Below, piece after piece: positions 45,652-55,522 of a stretch of 64,000 nt of DNA; the first letter of the stretch is position 1, and every line of letters begins with the position of its first letter. The position numbers and the translations under genes are program-made. Under the pieces are notes generated by a model. It ran no database searches, was not told the origin of the DNA, and saw only the letters and a program-made list of their open reading frames with translations. Source of the stretch: Robiginitalea sp. SC105 (GTDB taxonomy: Bacteria; Bacteroidota; Bacteroidia; Flavobacteriales; Flavobacteriaceae); contig NZ_JACLZF010000002.1 of assembly GCF_014243345.1 (NCBI RefSeq), positions 682,001-746,000 of the forward strand, read 5' to 3'.

Positions 45652-47007
45652 ATGGAAAAACGCACCTTCCTGAAACGCATGGGGCAGCTGGCTGCAGCCT
45701 CTCCCTTTTTGATGCACCCGGGGGCAACAGCGGCCCGTTCCCTGGATGCGACCGCCCACGAAGTTGGCCCGGCATTTCCTTCCGGTACCGGAGTCCACCC
45801 CCCAAAGCCTTTCGTGACGGGGTCCCGCTCCGGGTCCCCGGCTGCCCTGCGCGGGCTGCAGGGCAACGAGCTCTGGGAACGGGTACGCGCCGACTACGAA
45901 CTCAAGGAGGGATACATCAACCTGGAGAGCGGTTATTACAATATTATCCCCCGCCCAACCCTGGAGGCCTTCCTGGAAAAGGTCCGCATGGTCAACCGGG
46001 AGGGAGCCTATTACATGCGTACCGTCCAATGGGAGAACAAGGCCCGTATAGCTGCCCGCCTGGCCGGATTGCTGGGCTGCGGGGCCGATGAGCTGATCCT
46101 GACGCGCAACACCACCGAATCCCTGGACATGATCATCGGGGGTTATCCCTGGAAGGCCGGGGATGAGGCCGTTTACGCCGAACAGGACTACGGGGCCATG
46201 CAAATGCAGTTTGGGCAGGTGGCCGCCCGCTTCGGTGTCGTAAACCGGGTGGTGTCGCTTCCTTTGCACCCGGCCTCCGATGCCGAAATCGTCAACCTCT
46301 ATGAATCGGCCATTACCCCACGGACCCGGTTGCTGATGGTATGCCACATGGTCAATATCACCGGGCAGATCCTGCCGATCCGGAAAATATGCGAGATGGC
46401 CCACAGCCACGGTGTGGAAGTACTGGTCGACGGGGCCCATTGCGTGGGGCACTTCCCGGTGGATATCCCAGCGCTGGATTGCGATTATTACGGTTCCAGC
46501 CTGCACAAATGGCTGGCGGCCCCACTCGGGGCAGGCATGTTATATGTCCGGAAAGAACACATCCCCAGGATCTGGCCGTTGCTGGCCGAACACCACCGGG
46601 AACCGACCGACATCGGCAGGCTGAACCATACGGGGACCCACCCGGTACACACCGACCTGGCCATCGATGCGGCCCTGGATTATCTCGAGGCACTGGGCCT
46701 TGAGCGAAAATCGGATAGGCTCCGCCATTTGCAGCGCTCCTGGACCGAGCCCCTCCGGGGTGTGAAAGGCGTCCGCATCAATACCCCGGAGGAACCCAGG
46801 CGAAGTTGTGCCATCGCCAATGTGGGGGTCGACCACCTGACCCCTGCCGGGCTGGCAGACGTCCTGTTCGATGAATTCGGCATCTATACGGTAGCCATCG
46901 ATGGGGCGGGGGTCCGGGGTTGCCGCATAACCCCCAACGTCTTCAATACGGAGGCGGAAATGGAACACCTTGTAGAGGCAATCACCACCCTGGCTGCACG
47001 CGGCTGA
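45652..47007 (+). CDS. exported class V aminotransferase-fold enzyme
   Basis: A PLP enzyme of the isopenicillin-N-epimerase/cysteine-desulfurase fold: LTRNTTESLDMIIGGYPW, VDGAHCVGHFPVDIPALDCD with the PLP-contacting Asp, and the Schiff-base lysine in YYGSSLHKWLAAPLGAGMLY. The N-terminus EKRTFLKRMGQLAAASPFLM is a Tat-like signal with KR in place of RR, so export of the folded cofactor-bound enzyme is plausible. The substrate is unknown. It is followed after 130 bases by DoxX and a Tat-exported oxidoreductase on the same strand. Confidence 0.85.
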   Translation: MEKRTFLKRMGQLAAASPFLMHPGATAARSLDATAHEVGPAFPSGTGVHPPKPFVTGSRSGSPAALRGLQGNELWERVRADYELKEGYINLESGYYNIIPRPTLEAFLEKVRMVNREGAYYMRTVQWENKARIAARLAGLLGCGADELILTRNTTESLDMIIGGYPWKAGDEAVYAEQDYGAMQMQFGQVAARFGVVNRVVSLPLHPASDAEIVNLYESAITPRTRLLMVCHMVNITGQILPIRKICEMAHSHGVEVLVDGAHCVGHFPVDIPALDCDYYGSSLHKWLAAPLGAGMLYVRKEHIPRIWPLLAEHHREPTDIGRLNHTGTHPVHTDLAIDAALDYLEALGLERKSDRLRHLQRSWTEPLRGVKGVRINTPEEPRRSCAIANVGVDHLTPAGLADVLFDEFGIYTVAIDGAGVRGCRITPNVFNTEAEMEHLVEAITTLAARG

Positions 47008-47137
47008 CCCTCGGGGTTCCCAATCCCTTAAAACCTGACACCTGTCATAGTTTTGGACCGTAACGAGGGGTAGATTTGTAGATCGGACCCCTTCCGGACC
47101 GCTGTAAAACCGACTATTCACTTAAACCCTTTCCATT

Positions 47138-47626
47138 ATGTCGCATCTTCAAATGAACCGGAGGCTGGGCGGCGCACTCGTCCTCCTGCGGATTTTAATT
47201 GGCTGGCATTTCCTCTATGAGGGGATCGTCAAGCTTTACAACCCGGACTGGACCAGTTTCGGGTACCTGGCATCCGCCCAGGGGCCGTTTAAGGAGGTTT
47301 TTGCCTCCCTGGCTTCGGATTCCTTGCTGCCCTGGGTAGACACGCTGAACTGGCTGGCCCTGGTCTTTGTAGGGATCACTTTGATACTCGGGATTTTCGA
47401 GAAAGCCGGGGCCATTGCCGGGATGGGACTGCTCGCCCTGTATTATCTGGCGCATCCCTCCCTGCCGGGTCTGACACAGTTAAACACGGAGGGCAGCTAC
47501 TGGCTGGTCAATAAAAACCTGATTGAACTTGCGGCTTGCTGGATCCTGTTCCTGCAGCCCACGGGCCAGCTTTTTGGCCTGAACCGGGTATTTGTAAAAA
47601 CCACTTCTAAAACCGAATTATCATGA
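47138..47626 (+). CDS. DoxX-family membrane protein
   Basis: A 162-residue protein with four membrane segments (LVLLRILIGWHFLYEGIVKL, LNWLALVFVGITLILGIF, AGAIAGMGLLALYYLA, LIELAACWILFL). The N-terminal LLRILIGWHFLYEGIVKL is the DoxX hallmark. DoxX proteins are quinone-linked or redox-partner membrane proteins in several systems. It overlaps the next gene by the ATGA four-base junction, so it is coupled to the oxidoreductase and may be its membrane partner. A TAGATTTG box lies at 47071-47078. Confidence 0.88.
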   Translation: MSHLQMNRRLGGALVLLRILIGWHFLYEGIVKLYNPDWTSFGYLASAQGPFKEVFASLASDSLLPWVDTLNWLALVFVGITLILGIFEKAGAIAGMGLLALYYLAHPSLPGLTQLNTEGSYWLVNKNLIELAACWILFLQPTGQLFGLNRVFVKTTSKTELS

Positions 47627-49257
47627 GCTGGACACGCAGAGAAGCCTTGTTGGGGCTGGGGGGCATCCCCATCCTTGGTGCCGTATGGTGGGCAGGTGCC
47701 GCCGGGACCGTGGGTAAAAAACGGGCGCGAAACGCGATCCTGGAAACCCTGAATATTCAACCCAGCCTTCCCGCCGCCGTACAGGGGATCGGCGGAGAAC
47801 CTGTAAAACTGGGTATTATCGGCTTTGGCATACGGGGCGAACAGCTGTGCCGGTCCCTCGGCTATGCCACCGACGAATGGATTGCGGCAATGGAGGAAGA
47901 AGCTGCACTGGCCAGGGAGGAAGGCAGGCCCTTTACCGCCCTGGAGGATTTTCACAACCAGGAGCCGCTCAATATCCGGATTGTCGGGGTTTGCGATATT
48001 TTCGACGTCCGGGCGGAAAAAGCGATCCGGTCGTTCTCCGATGAGGAGGTCAGGGTAAAACGCTACGCTACCCATCAGGAGATGATTGCCAGCGGGGAAG
48101 TGGAGGCGGTAGTCATTGCGACCCCGGACCACTGGCACGCGCCCATGGCGATGGAAGCCCTCAGGAACAATGTCCATGTGTACGTGGAAAAACCCATGAC
48201 CCATACCCTCTCGGAGACCTATGAGCTCCGGGAGGTAGCCCGGAATTCCCGGGCCGTCCTCCAGGTAGGGCACCAACACCGGCAGACCCTGAGCTTTAAG
48301 ACGGCACGGGATATAGTGGATAAAGGGATCCTCGGACACGTTTCCCTGATTACGACCAATACCAACCGGAACGACGATAATGGCGCCTGGAATTACGACA
48401 TCCATCCCGACGCCAGCCCGGATACGATTGATTGGTCCCAATTCCTGGGCAACGCCCCGGAAATCCCATTCAACAAAAATCACTTCTTCCGCTGGAGGAA
48501 ATGGTGGGCATATGGATCCGGGCTTTCCGGCGACCTGCTCACCCATGATTACGACCGCCTTAACTGTGTGCTGGGCATGGGTATTCCCTCCTCGGTCATG
48601 GCTTCCGGCGGGATCTATACCCACCGGGACGGTCGCAATGTGCCGGATGTTTTCCAGGCCAATATGGAATTCCCGGATTTCAACACACGGGGCAGCCAAC
48701 CCTCGGGCAAGGCCAAAGGGATGACTTTCGTATACAGCGCCACGCTCGGCAACGGGTTGAGCCGGCCTACCATGCTCATGGGCCACGACGGGAGCATGGA
48801 GTTGGGGAACCAGCTGACCGTCTGGCCGGACGGCAGGTCCACCCGGTATGCAGAGATGCTGGAATCGGGCAAGATGGAGCCTCAGTCCCCCATTTACCAT
48901 TATAACCCTGCAGCTACAGCCCTTGACGGGGTCTCCTCGGCTACTTCCCAGTATTTTGCGGACAAGGGCCTGATGTGGACGTATATTGACGGCAAACGTG
49001 TGGATTCCACCTTCCTGCATATGCGCGAGTGGCTGAGTGCCATCCGCAACGGGGGAGAAGTAAGCTGTGGCATTCAGGAGGGCTTCGAAGAGGCAATTTC
49101 GGCCCATATGGCCGGGCTCTCCTGGAAACTCGGACGCCGGATCGAATGGGACCGGGAAGCCCAACGGGTGGTCCCCATCGAAGGGGTGGACCTGGATGCT
49201 GCCCTGTGCTACAGTCCCCCGGGAATCGGGCAGTTTGCCCCGGACCTGGTGGGATAA
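47623..49257 (+). CDS. Tat-exported Gfo/Idh/MocA-family oxidoreductase
   Basis: The N-terminus MSWTRREALLGLGGIPILGA is a twin-arginine signal. After a linker comes a Rossmann fold (VKLGIIGFGIRGEQLCRSLG) with VVIATPDHWHAPMAMEAL and the family motif YVEKPMTHTLSE, then VGHQHRQ and a C-terminal substrate domain with GDLLTHDYDRLNC. The 544 residues are longer than cytoplasmic members. The family oxidises or isomerises sugars and related polyols with tightly bound NAD(P). Export by Tat would carry the folded cofactor-bound enzyme to the periplasm. A terminator follows. Confidence 0.92.
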   Translation: MSWTRREALLGLGGIPILGAVWWAGAAGTVGKKRARNAILETLNIQPSLPAAVQGIGGEPVKLGIIGFGIRGEQLCRSLGYATDEWIAAMEEEAALAREEGRPFTALEDFHNQEPLNIRIVGVCDIFDVRAEKAIRSFSDEEVRVKRYATHQEMIASGEVEAVVIATPDHWHAPMAMEALRNNVHVYVEKPMTHTLSETYELREVARNSRAVLQVGHQHRQTLSFKTARDIVDKGILGHVSLITTNTNRNDDNGAWNYDIHPDASPDTIDWSQFLGNAPEIPFNKNHFFRWRKWWAYGSGLSGDLLTHDYDRLNCVLGMGIPSSVMASGGIYTHRDGRNVPDVFQANMEFPDFNTRGSQPSGKAKGMTFVYSATLGNGLSRPTMLMGHDGSMELGNQLTVWPDGRSTRYAEMLESGKMEPQSPIYHYNPAATALDGVSSATSQYFADKGLMWTYIDGKRVDSTFLHMREWLSAIRNGGEVSCGIQEGFEEAISAHMAGLSWKLGRRIEWDREAQRVVPIEGVDLDAALCYSPPGIGQFAPDLVG

Positions 49258-49265
49258 AACAGAAA

Positions 49266-49291
49266 AACCGGCCCTCGGGCCGGTTTTTTTT
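49266..49291. terminator. bidirectional terminator between the oxidoreductase and peptidase genes
   Basis: A 9-bp stem AACCGGCCC / GGGCCGGTT with a 2-base loop is followed by a run of T on the plus strand and TTTTT on the minus strand, serving both convergent genes. Confidence 0.88.
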
Positions 49292-49297
49292 AGGTTC

Positions 49298-51766
49298 TTA
49301 GTTGAGCATGAAAAGTGCATTGGCGAAGAACAGCTTGCCATTCTCCCAGAACCCGCGGAATAGCGGGTTGTCCACAAAATACACCACCTGTCCGCGTCCG
49401 TGGTTTTCCACGCCGAACACCAGGCTGTTCGGGATTTGTTTCAGGGCTTCGCTTCCTGCAAAGCCCGCGGAAGGAACCGGTTTGTCCTGCAGGTAGGCTA
49501 CATTGCCGGAATCCAGGAGTTCATAGGCGTCACTGCCCAGTTTCAGGCTGAAATACGAATCGCCATATCCAAAGGCCATGGGGTGGGTGGGGTCGACGCG
49601 GGTCCGGAAGATCGCCCCGGTTATTGCACTGCGGATACGTTCCCGTTGACCCGACTCGTAGGACAGGGGTTCCTCAGTGTCTTCTTCGTCATTCACGGAT
49701 GCATTTTCCTTACGGCTGATGGAGAACCCGCTGTCCCCGCCCATGGCATCCAGGGCATTGCCCATCGCGATGAGCCGGCCGCCTGCGGCCACCCATTCCT
49801 TCAGCGATTTTACCCGGCTTTCTGTCAGGAAACGCCTGTATCCGCGCCCGTCCGGAAGCACCAGTACGTCATAAGTGCTCAGGTCCACCCGGTCAAAATA
49901 GTCTGTATCCACCACCGTGAGGGGGTAATTCAGTTGCTGTTCAAAAAAGTGCCAGATCTCGCCAAAGGAAAGCGTGGAAGTGGGCTCGCCCGACAGCACG
50001 GCGACCCGTGCCTTCCGGATAACATCCACATAACCCGACCCGAAGTCCTTGCCGGATTCCACCATCCCGGTGGATACCGGGGTCAGGTGTTTGTTGTGCC
50101 GGTTGCGGACCGATTCAAGGGTATTCTGAAACCCGGGCAAATGCTGGTTATCCCCCGCCGTGATGATCAGGGTGCCTGCCCCCCAATTGTTTCCCTCGAT
50201 GCGGAAGGGCTTCGAGGCGCGGCGCACCCGGATGCCTTCACCCACGAGGTCCGCCAGGAAACGCGCGTCCTTCATGCTGTCCCAGTCCGTGAGGTAGGCG
50301 TAGGATTTTGCGGCCTGGATCGTCCGGGGGGCTTCCCCGGGCATCGATGCCTCCCCGGATGGGACCAGGGATTCGGAGGCGATGGCCTCCAGGCCGTAGG
50401 CATAGGGGAGGGACCAGGCCGTAATGTCGTAGGTGAGCGAATCGCTCAGGCGCGCATCGGGCTCAAAGAGGACCTTGACCAGGGTGCCTTTGGGCTGGTT
50501 GGTGGAAACCACCAGGGCATTCTGCCCTGTCCGCATGCTGCCGGTCCCGCCCGATAGATAATCGTAGCCGCGTACCGTACCCCCGCTGGCAAAGCCGGAG
50601 CGGATCCGGTGTGCCTCCAGCAGGGTGCGGAGGGCCTGTATCTTATCCGCGTCCCCCTTCAGTACATAGCTCTTATAGGTGAAATCTCCGGGTTCGCTGT
50701 AGAACTTGCGGAATTCCCGGCTCAGGGTTTCCGCATTGGCGGAAGCGACTTCCACTGTGGAAAGGCCGGTGGTAAGGTGGTGGTCAATCCGGTCCCTGAG
50801 GGTCAGGGTATCCCCGATGGAAGTGCGGATCCCGAGGCCGGCCCGGCCACTGCCCCCCTGTTCATAGGTCATCCCGACAGCCCCGTTATAGGTCGGGTAG
50901 GTATCCCCGTAACTCGGGTAGAACAGGTCAAATACTTCCCGGGTGAAGTAGAACCACCCGTTGGCGTCGAAGTATTTTGCGTGGTTGCGGCCAATGGTCT
51001 CCTGGAAGCTCCGCTGGAAATCGGTGATCACTTCGTGGTACGGTTCTGCGGCCGGTGCAAAATAATAGGGGGAATCCACCCCCTGTTCGTGGAAGTCCAC
51101 ATGCACATGGGGCATCCAGAGGTTATAGGCCGCCAGCCGTTCCCGGCTCTCCTTCTGAGTGAGCCAGGCCCAGTCCCGGTTGAGGTCAAACATGTAATGG
51201 TTGCTCCTTCCGCTCAGCCAGCCCTCGTGGTGTTCCTTGCTGTTCGGGTCGGCCTGGTAGGGCGTGTTTTTAAACTGGTTGTACCAGTTGACATACCGGT
51301 CGCGCCCGTCCGGGTTGATACAGGGGTCCAGGATGACCACGGTGTTTTCCAGGTAGCTGTTCCGCGAAGTCAGCAGTTCGTAAAGCGTCTGCATGGAAGC
51401 CTCAGTACTCACGCTTTCATTACCGTGCACGTTGTAGCTCAGCCAAACGATGGCCGGTCCCCCGGATCCACCGCCTTCCAGCGCAGCCAGGTGGTTTTCC
51501 CGGATCTCCGCGAGCTGCTGCATGTTGGCAGCCGACGATACGGTGGCCGTTACCAGGGGCCTGCGTTCATTGGTCTCCCCGTACTGGCTGAGGGTTACCT
51601 CCCCGCTGCGGGTTGCGGCTACATACCGGAAATAATCCATTACCCGGTGATGGCGGGTAAACTGGGTTCCCAGTTCATAGCCGAGGAATTCGGACGGCGA
51701 TTGCAGGTCCTGGGCTCCGGCGGGCAACGCCAGGAGGAACAAAGCCATGAGGATAAAATGCTTCAT
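49298..51766 (-). CDS. secreted M14-family zinc carboxypeptidase
   Basis: Signal MKHFILMALFLLALPAGAQD with cleavage after GAQ. The M14 zinc site is present: NVHGNES (His 114, Glu 117) and HVHVDFHEQG with His 226; NPDGRDRYVN and LNRDWAW are further family points. The 822-residue length includes about 400 C-terminal residues with a glutamine-amidotransferase-like segment (TYDVLVLPDGRGYRRFLTES, then GGRLIAMGNALDAMGG). This build is common in Bacteroidota M14 proteins. It would trim peptides outside the cytoplasm. No sorting tag is seen. Confidence 0.93.
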   Translation of the reverse strand: MKHFILMALFLLALPAGAQDLQSPSEFLGYELGTQFTRHHRVMDYFRYVAATRSGEVTLSQYGETNERRPLVTATVSSAANMQQLAEIRENHLAALEGGGSGGPAIVWLSYNVHGNESVSTEASMQTLYELLTSRNSYLENTVVILDPCINPDGRDRYVNWYNQFKNTPYQADPNSKEHHEGWLSGRSNHYMFDLNRDWAWLTQKESRERLAAYNLWMPHVHVDFHEQGVDSPYYFAPAAEPYHEVITDFQRSFQETIGRNHAKYFDANGWFYFTREVFDLFYPSYGDTYPTYNGAVGMTYEQGGSGRAGLGIRTSIGDTLTLRDRIDHHLTTGLSTVEVASANAETLSREFRKFYSEPGDFTYKSYVLKGDADKIQALRTLLEAHRIRSGFASGGTVRGYDYLSGGTGSMRTGQNALVVSTNQPKGTLVKVLFEPDARLSDSLTYDITAWSLPYAYGLEAIASESLVPSGEASMPGEAPRTIQAAKSYAYLTDWDSMKDARFLADLVGEGIRVRRASKPFRIEGNNWGAGTLIITAGDNQHLPGFQNTLESVRNRHNKHLTPVSTGMVESGKDFGSGYVDVIRKARVAVLSGEPTSTLSFGEIWHFFEQQLNYPLTVVDTDYFDRVDLSTYDVLVLPDGRGYRRFLTESRVKSLKEWVAAGGRLIAMGNALDAMGGDSGFSISRKENASVNDEEDTEEPLSYESGQRERIRSAITGAIFRTRVDPTHPMAFGYGDSYFSLKLGSDAYELLDSGNVAYLQDKPVPSAGFAGSEALKQIPNSLVFGVENHGRGQVVYFVDNPLFRGFWENGKLFFANALFMLN

Positions 51767-51929
51767 AGGGATGGGTTTGGCCCCGGTTTTTCCGGGTGCC
51801 CAAATCTAAGGAATCTTCCCCAAATCCTCCTAGTCCCCCATTGTGGTTTCCGGCGGAGTCGGCTGGTTTTTTGCCAGCCGGGCCGGGGATTCTTAACGAA
51901 TTTTTAGGAATTCCAATACCCGTGAACCG

Positions 51930-51937
51930 TATCTTTG
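51930..51937 (+). promoter_or_regulatory. -7 promoter box of bshC
   Basis: TATCTTTG lies 18 bases before the ATG at 51956. The -33 element is poor. It overlaps a TTG at 51935 and so argues against that codon as the start. Confidence 0.5.
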
Positions 51938-51955
51938 AGTCCGACAAACCAACTC

Positions 51956-53563
51956 ATGCGCAAGGAAGGCATCCCCTTTAAAGATACGGGCTTCTTCTCG
52001 GGACTCATCAATGACTACCTGGAGGCATCCCCGGGCCTGGAGCCATTTTACGGACGGTACCCCGGATTGCCCTCATTCCGTGAACAGCTCCTGGAAAAAC
52101 TGGATGCCTACCCGGAAGACCACCGGCGCATCCTGTGCGATGTGCTGGAAGAGCAATACCGTGGGATGGAACTTTCCAAAGCCACCCGCGGCCACCTGGG
52201 TGCCCTTGCCGATTCGGCAACCGTAACCGTGGTGACGGGTCACCAGCTGAACCTCTTTACCGGACCGCTTTATTTTCACTACAAGATCGCAAGCACCATT
52301 GCGCTTTGCCGGCAATTGCAGGCTGCCTACCCAGACCATATCTTCGTCCCCGTCTACTGGATGGCCACAGAGGACCACGATTTTGAGGAGATCAACCACT
52401 TTAATTTCAAGGGAAAGGAATTTCGGTGGAACCGGGAATCCGGGGGCCCCGTTGGCCGGATGGCGACAGACGGCCTGGAGGAGCTCGCCGGGCAGTTTGC
52501 CCAGGACCTCGGGCCGGGGCAGTATGCGCGGGAACTCAGGGAATTATTCGAATCGGCCTACCTGGAGCAGCCCAGTCTGGCCGCGGCAACGCGCTTTCTG
52601 GTCAACCGGCTTTTCGGTCGGGAAGGCCTGGTCATCCTGGATGCGGACGACCCCCGCCTGAAAGCCCTTTTTGTGCCCCAAATGGAAAAGGACCTGTTTG
52701 AGGGCCTCGCCCACCGCTGCGTATCCGGGACTACACAGCAACTCCAGGCAGTGAAGGACGCCTATCCGGTGCAGGTGAACCCCAGGGAAATCAACCTGTT
52801 TTACATGGAGGACGGCCTGCGGGAAAGGATCGTGGAGGAGGAGGGGACCTACGGGGTCCTTGGCACGAACCTGCGGTTCAGCCGGGAGGAGCTGGAAGAG
52901 GAACTGCATACTCATCCGGGGCGGTTCTCGCCCAATGTCATTACCCGGCCCCTGTACCAGGAGGTGATCCTTCCCAATATCGGCTATATAGGCGGGGGAG
53001 GGGAAATCGCCTACTGGCTGGAACTCCGGGCCTATTTCAAGGCCGCAGGAATCCCCTTTCCGATACTCATGTTGCGGAATTCCGCCCTGCTTTTGTCGGA
53101 GAAACAGGCAGACAAGGCGGCGAAGCTGGGGGTGACCCTCCCGGAACTGTTCCTGGAGGAGCACGAGTTGATCAACCGGAAGATCCGGCAGATTTCGGAC
53201 ATCGATATCGATTTCAGCCCGCAGCGGGAGCACCTCAAAAAACAATTCCGCGATTTGTACGGGTTGGCCGAAAAGACGGACCCGTCCTTCCTGGGGGCGG
53301 TCAAGGCCCAGGAAGTAAAACAGCTCAAGGGTCTGGACCACCTGGAAAAACGCCTTTTGAAGGCCCAGAAACGCAAACTCCGTGACCACGTCAACCGGTT
53401 GACTGCCCTCAAAGGAGCATTGTTCCCGAATGGCAACCTGCAGGAGCGGACCCGGAATTTTTCGGACTTCTACATGGAACTGGGCAACCGGTGGGTCCCT
53501 TCCCTCCTCGACGCCTTTGAACCCCTCGAACCCGATTTCACAGTACTGATTTATCGTCCCTGA
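51956..53563 (+). CDS. bshC: bacillithiol biosynthesis cysteine-adding enzyme
   Basis: Adds cysteine to GlcN-malate in bacillithiol synthesis. Diagnostic segments: VVTGHQLNLFTGPLYFHYKI, VPVYWMATEDHDFEEINHFN, FSPNVITRPLYQEVILPNIG, YIGGGGEIAYWLELRAYF and PILMLRNSALLL. A long coiled helix lies at about 420-500. Start at ATG 51956 (535 residues, family length). Presence of bshC implies a bacillithiol-like thiol, as known in many Bacteroidota. 48 bases separate it from the decarboxylase gene. Confidence 0.96.
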   Translation: MRKEGIPFKDTGFFSGLINDYLEASPGLEPFYGRYPGLPSFREQLLEKLDAYPEDHRRILCDVLEEQYRGMELSKATRGHLGALADSATVTVVTGHQLNLFTGPLYFHYKIASTIALCRQLQAAYPDHIFVPVYWMATEDHDFEEINHFNFKGKEFRWNRESGGPVGRMATDGLEELAGQFAQDLGPGQYARELRELFESAYLEQPSLAAATRFLVNRLFGREGLVILDADDPRLKALFVPQMEKDLFEGLAHRCVSGTTQQLQAVKDAYPVQVNPREINLFYMEDGLRERIVEEEGTYGVLGTNLRFSREELEEELHTHPGRFSPNVITRPLYQEVILPNIGYIGGGGEIAYWLELRAYFKAAGIPFPILMLRNSALLLSEKQADKAAKLGVTLPELFLEEHELINRKIRQISDIDIDFSPQREHLKKQFRDLYGLAEKTDPSFLGAVKAQEVKQLKGLDHLEKRLLKAQKRKLRDHVNRLTALKGALFPNGNLQERTRNFSDFYMELGNRWVPSLLDAFEPLEPDFTVLIYRP

Positions 53564-53611
53564 GGCACCGGCTGAGAAACCGGGAACCCTATCTTTGCCA
53601 AAAACCGTTTT

Positions 53612-54985
53612 ATGCATACGCTGGATATCGATACGGTCGAAATGACCCTGGACGTCATGAAATTTGCGATCAACCGGATCACCGTCCGGGATCCTGAACT
53701 GGGGATCCCGCGCAAGGAAGAGGACCTCCGGAAGCTGGTGGGGGAGACGGTGACCGAAAAGGGCATCGGGGGGGAACAGGCATTCAAGCTGTTCCGGGAC
53801 GTGCTGGTCAAGGCCACAGTTCCCATTGACCACCCGCGCCACCTGGCCTTTGTCCCAGCCGCACCCACCCGCGCCGCCATCATGTTCGACCTGGTGACAT
53901 CCGCATCCTCTATTCACGGGGCCTACTGGATGGAAGGAGCCGGGGGGATCTTTTGCGAAAACCGGGCCATGGACTGGCTGGTTTCCCTCACCGGCCTGCC
54001 GGAAGGCGCCTTTGGTGTCTTTACCAGCGGGGGGACGGCAGCCAACCTGTCGGCCATGGTCACCGCCCGGGAAGTCTGGCGCGATGGCGGGGGGACGCGC
54101 AGCGGGAAGGGCATTGTCATGGCCTCCATCGGGGCACACAGCTCCATCAAGGCCATGGCCAAGGTCATCGACGCCGAGGTCTGCCTGGTGGACACAGAAG
54201 ACCGGATGAGCGGGGAGGCCCTGGACGCAGCCATTTCGGGCCTATCCGAATCGGAACGCGGACGGCTTTTCGGGGTCGTGGCAACCGGGGGCACTACCAA
54301 TGCGGGGATCGTGGACGACCTGGAAGGGATTGCAGGGGTTTGCAAGAAGCGGGGCCTGTGGTTCCATGTGGATGCTGCCTACGGGGGCGGTGCACTGGCA
54401 GCGGATTCGGTTCGCCACCTCTTCAAGGGCATTGAATCGGCCGACAGTGTGACCATTGACCCGCATAAATGGCTGTTTACGCCATACGACTGCGGGGCAG
54501 TCATTTACCGGCACCCGGAACAGGCGCGGAAAGTGCACTCCCAGGAGGGATCCTACCTGGATATATTCAAGGACGAGGGTGCCCGGGGGTTTAATCCGGC
54601 CGACTACCAGATCCAACTCACCCGTCGCCTGCGGGGGCTGCCCCTGTGGTTTTCCCTGGCGACCCACGGTACGGATAAGTACAAAGAGGCGGTGGAAGAA
54701 GGTATCCGGCTGGCGGTGCGGGCCGGGGAACTCATCCGGGAGTACCCCGGGCTGGAGCTCGTCCGGGAGCCGAGCCTGTCGTGCGTTTTGTTCCGGCGCG
54801 AGGGATGGGAGCCACAGGACTACTACGAATGGACCTACCGGAACCACCGCGCAGGGATTTCCCTGGTCACCCCGACCAAATGGCGGGGGGTTGGGGGGGT
54901 GGAGACCGTACTCCGCTTTTGCTTTATCAACCCGGACACCACGGAGGAGGACATCCGGATCATCCTGGATACGCTAGGGGACTAG
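53612..54985 (+). CDS. pyridoxal-dependent decarboxylase family protein
   Basis: A 457-residue fold-type-I PLP enzyme of the group II (aromatic amino acid / glutamate) decarboxylase family: FVPAAPTRAAIMFDLVTSAS, GVFTSGGTAANLSAM, WFHVDAAYGGGAL with the PLP Asp, and SVTIDPHKWLFTPYDCG with the Schiff-base lysine. The substrate cannot be told by eye. A TATCTTTG box (53589-53596) lies 15 bases before the start, so it has its own promoter besides bshC readthrough. It converges with, and overlaps by 12 bases, the PNPOx-like gene, itself possibly B6-related. Confidence 0.9.
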   Translation: MHTLDIDTVEMTLDVMKFAINRITVRDPELGIPRKEEDLRKLVGETVTEKGIGGEQAFKLFRDVLVKATVPIDHPRHLAFVPAAPTRAAIMFDLVTSASSIHGAYWMEGAGGIFCENRAMDWLVSLTGLPEGAFGVFTSGGTAANLSAMVTAREVWRDGGGTRSGKGIVMASIGAHSSIKAMAKVIDAEVCLVDTEDRMSGEALDAAISGLSESERGRLFGVVATGGTTNAGIVDDLEGIAGVCKKRGLWFHVDAAYGGGALAADSVRHLFKGIESADSVTIDPHKWLFTPYDCGAVIYRHPEQARKVHSQEGSYLDIFKDEGARGFNPADYQIQLTRRLRGLPLWFSLATHGTDKYKEAVEEGIRLAVRAGELIREYPGLELVREPSLSCVLFRREGWEPQDYYEWTYRNHRAGISLVTPTKWRGVGGVETVLRFCFINPDTTEEDIRIILDTLGD

Positions 54986-55522
54986 GAATTCACTCCGCCA
55001 GTTGTCGGCGTCCTTGGAAAACCGCACCCGGATATGGTTCGGGCGCTTCAGTTGCAGGTACTCGATGCGGAAGGGGTGTACATTGATCACCGTGAAAAAA
55101 TCATCCCGTTCCACGTATTCGAGCTGGTCCGGCCCTTTTATCTCCGTCCCGGGGGTCTGGCTGACGGTGTAGTCCTTCCTGGATTCCGGTTTGATCCCGG
55201 ACCAGTGCCTTGCCAGGGTCCCTCCGTCCCTTTCCTTCATCGCAATCCCCTCCATACGCAGTTGCAACAATTTCTCCGGATGGTAAAAAAGCAGGCTTAC
55301 CTTGTTGTTCTCCTTGATGTGCAGCATCTTTTTGGAGCGGGAATCCGTGTAGAAAATAAGTTGAACCTCCTCCGGGTCGAACTCCCGGATGACGACCGTA
55401 CGGAGTCGGGGGACCTGCTCCAGGCCGACCGTCGCCAGGGTGGCATACCGGAAAGGATGGTCAGATTCACGGGTCCCGGCCAGGAGTTCCGCAGTAATTT
55501 TATTCCAGTACCGTTCGGTCAT
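54974..55522 (-). CDS. pyridoxamine 5'-phosphate oxidase-like flavoprotein
   Basis: A 182-residue split-barrel FMN-binding protein: FRYATLATVGLEQVPRLRTV, the FMN contact stretch FYTDSRSKKMLHIKENNKVS, and LLFYHPEKLLQLRMEGIA. The C-terminal dimerisation part is shorter than in PdxH and lacks its usual ending, so it is PNPOx-like rather than surely PdxH. It is divergent from guaA across 520 bases. Confidence 0.87.
   Translation of the reverse strand: MTERYWNKITAELLAGTRESDHPFRYATLATVGLEQVPRLRTVVIREFDPEEVQLIFYTDSRSKKMLHIKENNKVSLLFYHPEKLLQLRMEGIAMKERDGGTLARHWSGIKPESRKDYTVSQTPGTEIKGPDQLEYVERDDFFTVINVHPFRIEYLQLKRPNHIRVRFSKDADNWRSEFLVP

Noticed and set aside
51935-51955. Upstream TTG start for bshC
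   Set aside because: The codon lies inside the TATCTTTG promoter box; ATG 51956 gives the family N-terminus.
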